DNA from: Bolinopsis microptera
Taxonomy: Eukaryota > Ctenophora > Tentaculata > Lobata > Bolinopsidae
Direction: 5' to 3'
Length of the DNA: 64,000 bases
Assembly (NCBI RefSeq): GCF_026151205.1
Contig: NC_087075.1
Coordinates: 11,144,303-11,208,302 of the forward strand
Positions 47,187-56,821 of this stretch are shown one piece after another (within the stretch, counting starts at the first letter, position 1; the number at the start of each line of letters is the position of its first letter). Under the pieces are notes generated by a model, which saw only the letters and a list, made by a program, of their open reading frames with translations, made no database searches and had not been told where the DNA came from. Position numbers and translations under genes: made by a program.

Positions 47187-47942
47187 TAAGAGTAAAAAGA
47201 CTTACAATTCTGCTTCAGATAAGATGTAATTTTCTTTTCATAGTTAACTTTAGCTTTAATTTCTGCTACTTCATAAGTATGTTGTTTGCTACTTGCATAA
47301 CTAAAATTAACATCAGATGGATTAATATCAAACTCAGCCCATGCTTTATCTTTATTCTTTCTCATTCGTTTAAGTGCAGATGTACTCCATGGCAACTTGA
47401 CAGGTCTGTTGTCGAGATAAACGGAAGCAGTCGGAACAGCTGCAGCAACAGTCTCCAGTTTACCATGTAATTCAGCCCACATATCTTGAACATCATTGGT
47501 AGAACTATAATCCCAGTCGATATTTTTCAAACTAAAATTTAATAACTCTTCAGAGGAAATCTTACCCCATATAGGTTTGATAATCTTCTCTTTTAAACAT
47601 TTGCTAGTATCCGGCGAAACAACTAGTTCGACAAGTATCCCAACATGATCACTCTTACCAAGCGGAGAAACGATCTTACAACCGTTGACAAGAGCATCAT
47701 TTGTATACAGGACCTGATCAAGAAGACTCTCCTGGAGAGTATCCTTCACAAGCCGTCTTCTAGTTGTCTCGTTGGTGAAATACCAAGTTAAACCACTGTC
47801 ATTGAAAACATCCATGAATATCTGTTGAGTAACTAAAAACTGCTTAACGCTCTGGTATCTCAAACTCAGGAAGTAGCATCAAGTGCCTCACGAACAGGAG
47901 GACTCACTGAAGGAGGACTCGCTGAAATGCCAAATTGCAAAT

Positions 47943-48152
47943 TAAAATATTCCTATTACCCATTAAGTAAAGTAAAGTAAACTTTTGAGGTACTAATTTA
48001 TACAATGATTCATAATCCCTGAAAATGCATAACGCAATTAGTCAATTAATTGACTAATTGCGTTATGCATTTTCAGGGATTATGAATCATTGTATAAATT
48101 AGTGCCTCAAAAGTTTACTTTACTTTACTTAATGGGTAATAGGAATATTTTA
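47943..48152. repeat. Near-perfect 210-bp palindrome
   Basis: The centre is AGTCAATTAATTGACT at 48040-48055. Each arm is 105 bp and I count a single mismatch (GAGGTACTAA against TTAGTGCCTC). The outer part of each arm holds the AAGTAAAGTAAAGTAAA repeat that resembles the tail of the adjacent LINE. There is no spacer. Confidence 0.93.
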
Positions 48153-48171
48153 CTTGTTTATAGGCTTTGAT

Positions 48172-48173
<2 letters not shown>

Positions 48174-48219
<46 letters not shown>
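48174..48219. repeat. 46-nt T tract
   Basis: Uninterrupted T run between the palindrome and an inverted-repeat element. Long runs like this are unreliable in assemblies. Confidence 0.9.
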
Positions 48220-48225
<6 letters not shown>

Positions 48226-48229
48226 AAAT

Positions 48230-48577
48230 ATTCAAACAATATACTATACACATAATATAGCAATGACCCTATAAAAAATGTTGATAATTCAAAACACTGG
48301 AACTTAGCTTGGATATAAACACATTTAATTAAATCAAGTTTTTTCGGGATCGAGTAGAATCAATGAAAAGCAGAATTAGCTCTTAGAGGAGAGAGAGGGT
48401 TGAAAAGTAGTAGTGCAGTAAAAATAGCAGAATTAGATATAAATTTGGAGCCAGTTCTTTAAACTGGCTTACTTATACTACTTAAAGGGTGTTTATAAAT
48501 TCTATTTAGTTTTCTATTGAATTTATATTGAATTTTTATATAGGGTAATTGTTATATTATGTGTATATTGTTTGAAT
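48230..48577. mobile_element. 348-bp element with about 46-bp terminal inverted repeats
   Basis: ATTCAAACAATATACTATAC (followed by ACATAATATAGCAATGACCC) at the left is matched by its complement at 48531-48577. A third, single end lies at 62505-62552. Non-coding. Flanking duplications were not identified. Confidence 0.7.
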
Positions 48578-50450
48578 CATTTTTTATGAAAAGCAGAATA
48601 CTAGGGATTTATAAAATTAAGCCGAATTTTTATTATATTTTTTATTTACCACAAAATGTCAATCGATACACATATTTCAGGGAAACATCCCATAATATCT
48701 CATATCTTTATATTATGTAGACCATTAACGGGTGATACTGATCGTAAAATATTTGTTTCAAACCGTCGACGAATCCAATTAGGCGCGCGTCCTGGTATAA
48801 GGTTATAAACCTACAAGTTTGGAGGACTTCGCCGTTTCGACGCGCCGCGCAAACTAGCATTCTTGCTTCGATCGTTGCTCTACGAAGCAAAGCAACGATT
48901 TTGTTACCTGGGGCCGGGACCTCAGGCTATCATGTCCATATAAACATATAGATATACGGCGGAATGACAGGCTGATCGCGGGCCGCGGCCTGCAGTAACG
49001 ATTTCGATGGATTGACATCGTCAATCAACCTACAAGTATATTGATTGACGATGCGATGTTATATAAGAGTTAAAATCGTTATCAAAATTAGGTTAACTCT
49101 TTCCTTTATTGATTTGGCTCGCTAATCCCTGTGCGCGCCGCAATGCTCTTTTCAAGCTTCCTGCACACGCAAGAGGAGCAAGCAATAAACTAGCAAGTTA
49201 GGTAAACCTCACCCTACTAATTAGGATCAAATTAGGAGGCCGGAGGCCGCGCGCGAAAAGGGGTTAGTGTATCAAATTACTAATACTGGGCCGCGCTCAG
49301 CCTTCACATAGCCATGTGTCTACGCGTACTGCGTGACGCGCTTGTTTCACAAGTCGCCTTCTACTGCAAGCGAGAGGGCTCTGGTTAGAGCAACGCTCAG
49401 CCTGTCATTCCGCCGAATCTCTATTCGGTTTATAAACATGATATAGCCTGAGGTCCCAAGGTAATGTATCAAACAAATTGGCCCTATATTTGTTGTTAGT
49501 TTTATGTTTTTTTATTGATCCTTTGGACATTGGAGGACTTCGCCGCTTCGACGCGCCGCGCAAACTAGCATTTTTGTTACCTGGGGACCTCAGGCTATCA
49601 TGTTCATTAACGGAATGACAGGCTGAGCGCGGCCAAGTAAGCATTCTTGCAAACTAGCATTCTTGCATCGTCGTCGATCGTTGCTTTACTGGGTGGCACT
49701 CAGCCTGTCATGTCGCCGAATCTTTATTTATGAACATAATAGCCTGGGGTCCCCAGGTAATCGTTGCTCTGCTTCGCAGGGACGTTATGTACATATTAGG
49801 TTTTTGTACATATTAGGTTTTTTTAAATGTGGATAACTGTACAGTAAAATAATTGTGATATAATTATGTTTGAATGGTTTTAAGTTTTAGTATTAGTAAA
49901 GATGTAGGGATAGAAATAGCGAACATCATACATTTTTAATGGCCGTTTCATTTTTCCGGCCCCTCAACAATTAAGATGGGCCAAACTCAGAGATTCTGAA
50001 TAACAATGTGCAGCATAATTCCATCTAGATCAGGGCATACCTAATAGGTACCTATTGGGAATAGAATTTGGTAACACTTCATTGACTAGATAAATAGTAT
50101 TAGTGATTTTACGGTTGATAGACAGCAAGCTAATCTCACAGATAATGTGAATGAAATCACACAATGTTGTTTGTTTACATTGATACGTTTTCCGGCTATG
50201 TCAGTCCTACACCCAGCTGTAAAACAACACTCCCTGCACCTCCCTTACAGGTTAAAGTTAAACAGCAAAATACAGCCCTCTGATTGGTTAAATTGATTAA
50301 AACAGCTCTGTGATTGGACAAAATATTCGGCTGATTTAGCGCCAGTCCATCGATTGTTTAAACAGACTGCAACACGCATGAATTACAGTTACTTCATAAT
50401 ATCAATATCTTATTAGGTGCTGTTTTCCGCTGTTTTAACATAGTTTTGTG
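48578..50450. repeat. Cluster of GC-rich fold-back repeats before the C2 gene
   Basis: At least three units between 48800 and 49770 combine GGAGGACTTCGCCG(C/T)TTCGACG, CTAGCATTCTTGC and CCTGGGGACCTCAGGCTATC, with GGAATGACAGGCTGAGCGCGG and their complements, in both orientations. Their GC content stands out against the AT-rich surroundings. No coding exon is supported from 49770 to 50450. CTGATTGGTTAAAT and CTGTGATTGGACAAA (50279-50320) contain CCAAT-box-like ATTGG and may belong to the C2 gene promoter. Confidence 0.6.
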
Positions 50451-53400
50451 ATGGGATTTTTTAGCAGTAAGAAAACGAAGAGCAGTAAGAAGCAGAAGGT
50501 CATGCCCAAGAATGCAGATGTAAGTACATACTCTATTATCTTGTAACTCTTATCTTGTAACTCTTATCTTGTAACTCTTATCTGATTCTTATTATTTTTC
50601 TTATCTTGTAACTGTAATAAGTTTTGCAATGCAAGTTTTGCACTGCAACGAAAATTAGTTACCTCGCTAACGCTCCTTCAACTAATCACTAATGCTTAAT
50701 AATTCTCAATTCGTTTAATTGCCATATTATTTGATACCGTCTTGTTAAGTATAACCCCGAACGAAATAGAATTTGCTGATTACATTTGAAATGAATTTCT
50801 AATGGTATTACAGGGGAGTATTGCGGTGGAGACCACCAAGATAATGGAGATAACGATTGTTTCTGTGAACAACATCACCAGAGAAACTGATGTCGTCGGA
50901 AAAATTGACCCTTACGTAATCGTGAGTTGAACATTTTACCGTTAAAAGCTGCTCGCATATAACAGTATAACGTCTATTCGGTCAAGCTTTCTTGTAGATC
51001 TCTCAACTTAAAATCCCATGACTTTCAATTAATGATTAATATTAGATACATGTTTACTCAGTTTAGTAATAGCAGGAAGCAATAACATGGACGGTGAAGC
51101 CATCCCACAGGATTGCTTGAATTAATCAGAAGGTTCACAAATGAAGCATTAATTACTTAATCACTTAATTACTTAATCTGTAAACGTTAAGCAGCTCTGT
51201 TAATAATATAGCAAAAGCATAATATGGTTGTATTGCTCAAATTTATGGCACTTCCTTATTCTTTAAATTCAAATGCATGGGAAAATAATGACATTGAAAA
51301 TCTTTTGCATCATTAGATATTCGAAAGAACTTGATTCCCCCACTGCATCAGCTCACCAAAAATGGTGAGAAAACTGCTGCCTGAAAATCTACCGAACAAA
51401 CAACCAGTGGCGTAACGTTGCCTGTTGGCGCCCCCCTGCCGAAAAAAGCGCCCCCCTGTTGGCGCCCCCTCCCCTTTTGGTGCCCCTCCCTAAAATTGAA
51501 CAAATTAGGTGATTTTAGAGAATACGCCGGTAAAATCTCTAAAAAAGTGTGTATCTAGAGCAAAACGCGCAGTTTTGCTAGTACTTTAGCTAAGTTTTCG
51601 AAATTGTCCCACATTCAAACGACGATTTGGCGCCCCCCTAAGACGGCGCCCCCCTGCACAGCGGGGTCAGCAGGGCCTTTCGTTACGCCACTGCAAACAA
51701 CCTGCCGTATATATGTTTTCAAAACCTTTAATAATATTCTTTTTTTCGCAGTTTTACGGAAACGGTCAGATATTGGGTAAGACAAAACCTGTGGACAACG
51801 CTACGAGTTGCGTTTTGAACGAACTATTTACTATTAAACCAAAGGGAGCTCCTCGTTCTATCCAGTGAGTAGAACATCCGATTTAAATACGGTCTGTTAT
51901 GTACGGCAATCTGTCGACGGACACATAACCGTGCGATAACCGAATTGCCGAATCGCCGTTATGTGCCCTTTATCGTTTGAATGAGTTAACAACCAGGGGT
52001 GTAGGGAGCAGGGGGGGCCATCGCCCCCCCCCCCTCCTCATGAAATCTGGGCAAGGGGCCAAAAGGGGCCAACTTTTTAATTTAGGTTTTTTTTTTCACG
52101 GACAGGTAGCGCAGTTGGTTAGCCAGCTTTGCAATCGTGAGGTTGCGGGTTCAAATCCCACTGTCTGCCTGGTCGTGGGGTGAGTGTCGTTGACATTCAG
52201 CTAAGGATCGTGAGCGGTCTATGCAGCCCCCCGGTCTACTCAGCCGAATACTCGAGAAATCGGGTGTGAGGGTTAAATGAGGAGCTGCACATTGCAGCAA
52301 AGTCTCGGGCGAAGAAAGTATGGTACACACTACCTTAACCGTCACTGGCTAAAAACAAATCCTTCGGCTTCCTGTAATTGGCTGGTTGCACTTGTGTAAC
52401 AATATGGCTGTTGGAATACTCCGAAGTAAAATAAGTGTCTAGATTTTTAAAAAAGTTTCTAAAAATTTTTGGGGAAAAAAAATTTCTAAGTCAAAATTTT
52501 TCAAAGTTTTTCTGGAAATTACTTTTGTTCATGTTTCATGCTACTACCCTGATCATTTTAGGCCGCAAATATTTTTTTCGGTTTTCGAAGTTCGATATAC
52601 GATTTTGGACTCGAGGGTTCCCCTTTGTAATGCGATCTCGGAAGGCAGGCCTCCCCTTCGCAATACGAGCTCGGAAGCGGGAGCTCTGCTTTCAGAGGTA
52701 CGTATTGAGAATGACTCGGACCGAAAATTTTCTAAGTCAAAATTTTTCAAAGTTTTCTGGAAACTACTTTTGTTCATGTTTCATGCTAATTATAGAAAAC
52801 GTGATATTTGGCCCACAGATTTAAAGGAAAGTACGCGAATTTGGTCTTCAGATTTAAAGGAAAATGCGCAATTTGACGCGGAGAACTGAAAAAATCCCGA
52901 TTTGTCGTGAGGCCAGGATCTGAAAAATGAAGAAAATCATTCCTACACCTCTGTTAACAACTGATATGTGTAGAAATCCAAAGTGTTACTAAAACTGTTC
53001 GTCACTTAGTGGTGATTGATTGAAACTCCTTGATAAACGTGAAACTTTCAGATTCAAGTTTGATCTCATGGACAAGGATGATATTGGTGATGATGATGAA
53101 GTTGGATCTGTAAGTGTTGTTCAACAAATTTTTGAATATCTTATTAATGTTTTCGTCACTTTTTTCGCATTAGTGGACACTATAAGCTATCTGTTAAAAA
53201 CTGTTTGAATTTATTTAGTAACCCAATAAACCCAATGGATCTACCGTTTAAATTGTTTTCATGGTAATTATAAATTCTCACTTAACCAAGTTTCAATATA
53301 ATTATATTTTTAATTACTACTTTAATTTTAGGGGACCTTTAACCCGGCCGCAGAGGACAGTTTAAACAACCAGACAGTTCACCTGAAGTGGAAAGGAAAG

Positions 53401-53454
53401 GATATCGGTTCTCTTACAATCGACATTCGTATCAAGGATATACTAGTCGTCTAA
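50451..53454 (+). CDS. Small single-C2-domain protein
   Basis: The only conserved spliced gene on the plus strand. Five exons, 50451-50519, 50814-50921, 51752-51864, 53052-53109 and 53332-53454, give 156 residues. After a basic head (MGFFSSKKTKSSKKQK) comes one C2 domain: KIMEITIVSVNNI, then DVVGKIDPYVIFYGNG (the Ca2+-loop DPYV), FKFDLMDKDDIGDDDEVGS (loop 3, with several aspartates placed as Ca2+ ligands) and GSLTIDIRIKDI. It probably binds acidic membranes in a Ca2+-dependent way; no enzymatic domain is present. The family member was not identified. Introns 2, 3 and 4 sit inside the C2 fold. Intron 2 holds a hAT MITE and intron 3 a larger hAT-type element. CATAG precedes the start by 7 nt. 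Confidence 0.85.
51405..51693. mobile_element. hAT-type MITE with 8-bp CAAACAAC duplication
   Basis: 289 bp, ends CAGTGGCGTAACG and CGTTACGCCACTG, a perfect 13-bp inverted pair. CAAACAAC flanks both sides (51397-51404 and 51694-51701). It is the second copy of the family at 46861-47148, here in intron 2 of the C2 gene. Confidence 0.95.
51994..52953. mobile_element. 960-bp hAT-type element with 8-bp TTAACAAC duplication
   Basis: The ends CAGGGGTGTAGGGA and TTCCTACACCTCTG are inverted copies, and TTAACAAC flanks each side (51986-51993 and 52954-52961). The interior is composite: a tRNA-derived SINE (52101-52350) and a segment at 52437-52790 that matches the fold-back repeat at 32500-33275. No transposase frame is present. 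It fills intron 3 of the C2 gene. Confidence 0.88.
52101..52350 (+). repeat. tRNA-derived SINE with Pol III A and B boxes
   Basis: The head has GGTAGCGCAGTTGGTTAG (A box) and GGTTCAAATCC at 52148-52158 (B box), then an unrelated body with GTCGTGGGGTGAGTGTCGTT and GGTCTATGCAGCCCCC. It is nested inside the hAT-type element and shares its head and body with the reverse copy at 25443-25583. Confidence 0.85.
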
Positions 53455-54179
53455 TTACCATTATTCAGACTGGATATGAACCTTTGTTTTTTGTGGTTGA
53501 GTTCTTGATTATATTGTTTCATTATGGAATGTTTACAAAGATGACATGAATAGTTCTGGTGTATTTGATTTGGATGTGATTTTTATTTGTTTTTAGACAA
53601 TTCTAAATACATTCATGTTCGAACGATCAGAGTTTTTGCCATAATACTTTTAATGTTAAGCTTGTTTTCAGCTTTAATTACGATTCGGAAAGATTGGGTA
53701 TTCTTTAAATATTGACTATTTTTGTGTAAATTGAATATTTGAAATTCTTGATGCATGAAAAGAGTCAAAATTTTTAGTAAAACGATTTCATCAATGATAG
53801 GAAGATGAGTAACAATAACTATAACACTTATCTGAGCTTTGCTATAGAATTCAATATTATTCGGTAGCTAAAAATCAATTATAATCAAAATACTGCGCCT
53901 TATTAATTATGCTAAATATTAATCGTTAGATTAAAGTGATTCAATAATACATTTTTAAACGAGAGAAAATAAGGTTCGATAAAACTTGTTCATTGTCACC
54001 CACTAGTTCTTTGTTACCTTTCTAGAAATATCGTTAAAAACACGGATTATATTTGATATAAGTATGAAATTCTACCAGCAATAAAATAAAATCTTTATCG
54101 TTACTTCCTAAAAGAAACTTAGCCATAAGTTCAAACGACAAATAAAATGAAAAGGAGGACTCACGAATTGTTAAAAATA
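53455..54179. other. AT-rich 3' flank of the C2 gene
   Basis: No further coding exon was seen. It is likely to contain the C2 3' UTR. Confidence 0.4.
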
Positions 54180-54575
54180 GCAAACAGTTACCTCTCGCCC
54201 CACTTCTTAATAAACACGTGTAATAATACAAGTAACAGTGCCTCTCGCCCCACTTCTTATAAACAAGTTGTAAATAATAAAGCAACAGTACCTCTCTTAA
54301 TTAAATTAAACAAGTGTAAATAATAAAGAACAGTACCTCTCGCTGCCCACTTCTTATAGTGAATTATTAAACAAGTGTAAATAATAAAGCAAAGTAACCT
54401 CTCGCCCCACTTCTTATAAACAAGTGAACTAATAAGCAACAGTACTCTCGCCCCACTTCTGATAGTGAATTAAATAAAACAAGTGTAATATAAAAGCAAC
54501 AGTACCTCTCTTAATTAAATAAAACAAGTAGTAAAGAATAAAAAGCAACAGTACCTCTCGCCCATTCTTATAGTG
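54180..54575. repeat. Minisatellite of about 55-65 bp units
   Basis: About seven units with core ACCTCTCGCCCCACTTCTTATA followed by AACAAGTGTAAATAATAAAGCAACAGT, several truncated or with the alternative CTTAATTAAAT insertion. Minus-strand open frames through it (54034-54439) are repeat peptide, not genes. Confidence 0.85.
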
Positions 54576-56820
54576 CCTGTCCTGAATTTCAGCCTAATCG
54601 TCCACTGACAGTATAGTCTGGTCAGCCCCAGGGTACAGCTTAGGAAAGTATGTTATCTCCACCTCTTACCTCGAATCCTCTTCAAGACTGGGGAGAGGCT
54701 CCGATACCACACTTTCTTTCCCTAAAAACACACATATTATTAGCATTTAATAGTATGGTTTCATGTTTAAGGAGGAAAAGAGTTTTACCATTATAATCTT
54801 CACGACATCAAGCTCACGGTCTGCTTTCTTTGAATTGTATAACTAGGATACTGTGTCAAAACGTCAATATGTGCTCATGTAAGTATAACTGATGTCAGGT
54901 GAAAGAGCTGGATAAATAAGGGGAGATGACAATATCGGAAAGGTAGAGTAGTTGAGTCGTAGGTAGACATGGGAGATGATGAATAGTGATGGTGGGAACT
55001 TGGAGAAAGGATTAGGAAGACTTTTAATTATCTTATAATTCATTTGCAGTGAACATTGTAGTAATCAATTAAACGTTTAAGGGGGCCGGGGGGGGGGGGG
55101 TCTTATCAAAATTTCCAAAAAGCAGCTGATAGATATCACTCCCTTCTATAAAGAAACAACTATAAAATCATTTGCGAGAGAATTTTGTTGAAGACCCTCC
55201 CGGCCCCATTAATACCAGGTGGGGTAGTGGTACATACCTCTGGATTCGTTCACAGCAACTTCTCCTTTTCAACAGCCCTTTTGAAGAACTTCTATTGCTT
55301 TAAGTCGTCATGGTCTGGAATAGTGATCCATCCTTTCAGTAGTTATCTCCACAGCGTGCTGTATTTCACTCTGTAAATATATCAGCATTTTCAGCATATT
55401 AGCTGAATTCCCCTTTTGAGATTCTATTATTCGTCTTTAACGCTAAAATTCCCCAGTTTTTTAATTCCAAGCAAATTTATATTAAACAAACAGAGCATAA
55501 GCTTACCAGTTTTATACAAACAGAAAGCAAAGTGGCAGTGATGTCGAACCATATTGTGGTGGAGGGTCGTTGTTCTCGGAATGTTTGGAGTGTTAGTAGG
55601 TTGTGTCCCCAACTGCACACTTCCGCCACTCTAGAGATTGGAGAATTATTAATACTAAAAATATATAAATGGCTTTTAAAAATTATTGAGACAACAGGTT
55701 TCTAAGTTAATTGCAACTGGAAGTTAAAAGTAAATAGTACAATTTGAAGTGAATGTGCGTAAGAGTTAAGTGAACTTACCTTCATTTTCAATATGGGCAT
55801 CCTAACATATAGCGGGAGAGCCTTAATGTTTTAAGGGGTTGTCCTCTCACAAAAGCCACCGTCTCCAGGCCATGAAAACACAGAGATCAGAAAATTTACC
55901 AGCTGTACGAGTAGTATGAACAGACGCATTAACCGTTATTAAATATCTACTCGTACATTTTGAATACGTTCGCACGATGCACGATTTAAATCAATACCTA
56001 CTTTTCCGAATTTTACAGATATAATGTACTTGTAACACTATCTCTCTCAAGGCACTTAATAGCTATGTTGTCCCCCTTGTTTGAGAAGCTAGGTCTATAC
56101 TTTTGTGGCACCATGATTGAACAATAGCAAACTGAAAGTTCAATGGCAGCCGCCTATTGTTTTACTTGGCCTTCTTGACTAAGTGCAGATCAGAGGAGAC
56201 TGAGTTAATACAAGATTTTAAAAAAACATTCTGAGATGACAAAATGTTTCGATTGTAAGAAAAATAGCTCATCCGTTTATTAGCGATTTAGCATTTCTTG
56301 ATCACTTTCTGAATCAGTTTATATCATAGTTGGGCTTTTTTGTATGGTCCTAAATATCGAAGCTACTATGATTTCTTACTGTGCTTAACATCTATCATAT
56401 TTACTTGATGACGTATTTACTTGTTACCTATTGGCAGGTCCGATCGCGACAAGCTATGCAGCCTAAACGGTAGGGCATGCCATATGATCGTATAACCGTA
56501 ATCAAGGATGCAAGAATCGTAGTGCTGCCAAAAGATTAGTGATTGTATACAGAAAAGCGTTGCAATCTTAGATTTACGATTCGCAGTAATAACGGTGAAT
56601 CCAGTTTACAGTTTTTCTTATGCAAAATTTGTCATTTCGGACAAATAAGTAAAATCAGCTATTAAAAATTCCATTAGAATCTGTCTTCGCTGAGTCTATT
56701 CAGAAACAATCAGAAATTTGAATGAAAGAACTATCAAATCATGAGCCTCAATCACACTACACGAATCCACCAGCTATTTAAACAATATGCCTAGTTAGAC
56801 ATTTTAAATAACAAGATTTT
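54576..56820. other. Gap with a few exon-like segments, no gene assigned
   Basis: On the minus strand 55507-55624, 55190-55376 and 54670-54722 each have acceptor- or donor-like flanks (for example AAACTGGTAAGC at 55500). However, the frames contain stops or fail to join, and no protein family was recognised. They may be decayed exons, a non-coding RNA or chance. 55082-55102 is another G-run (GGGGGCCGGGGGGG). Nothing else was supported. Confidence 0.3.
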
Positions 56821-56821
56821 A

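Larger units (their letters stand above)
43976..47870 (-). mobile_element. CR1-like LINE, split by a second element
   Basis: The endonuclease part is at 47186-47863 and the reverse transcriptase at 44130-46017. They are separated by a foreign insert (46038-47186) bordered by TAAGA. The endonuclease part lacks its N terminus, so the copy is 5'-truncated near 47870. The RT part carries FDFSKAFDTVP, VPQGSVLGPLLF and FADDLKLIG (around 45118), plus the C-terminal LEYCVQLWNP and LESVQRRFTRLIDEVGTLPY blocks. The 3' end is a pentanucleotide tail, (TTTAC)n on the minus strand (43976-43996). Apart from the insert, both parts read without stops over about 850 codons, so the host element was young when it was hit. 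Confidence 0.9.

Noticed and set aside
54034-54439. Minus-strand frames with repeated YKKWGER
   Set aside because: They are translation of the 54180-54575 minisatellite.
55190-55618. Possible exons of a minus-strand gene (frames containing WITIPDHDDLKQ and MQLGTQPTNTPNIPR)
   Set aside because: Stops interrupt the frames, the segments do not join in phase, and no family was recognised.
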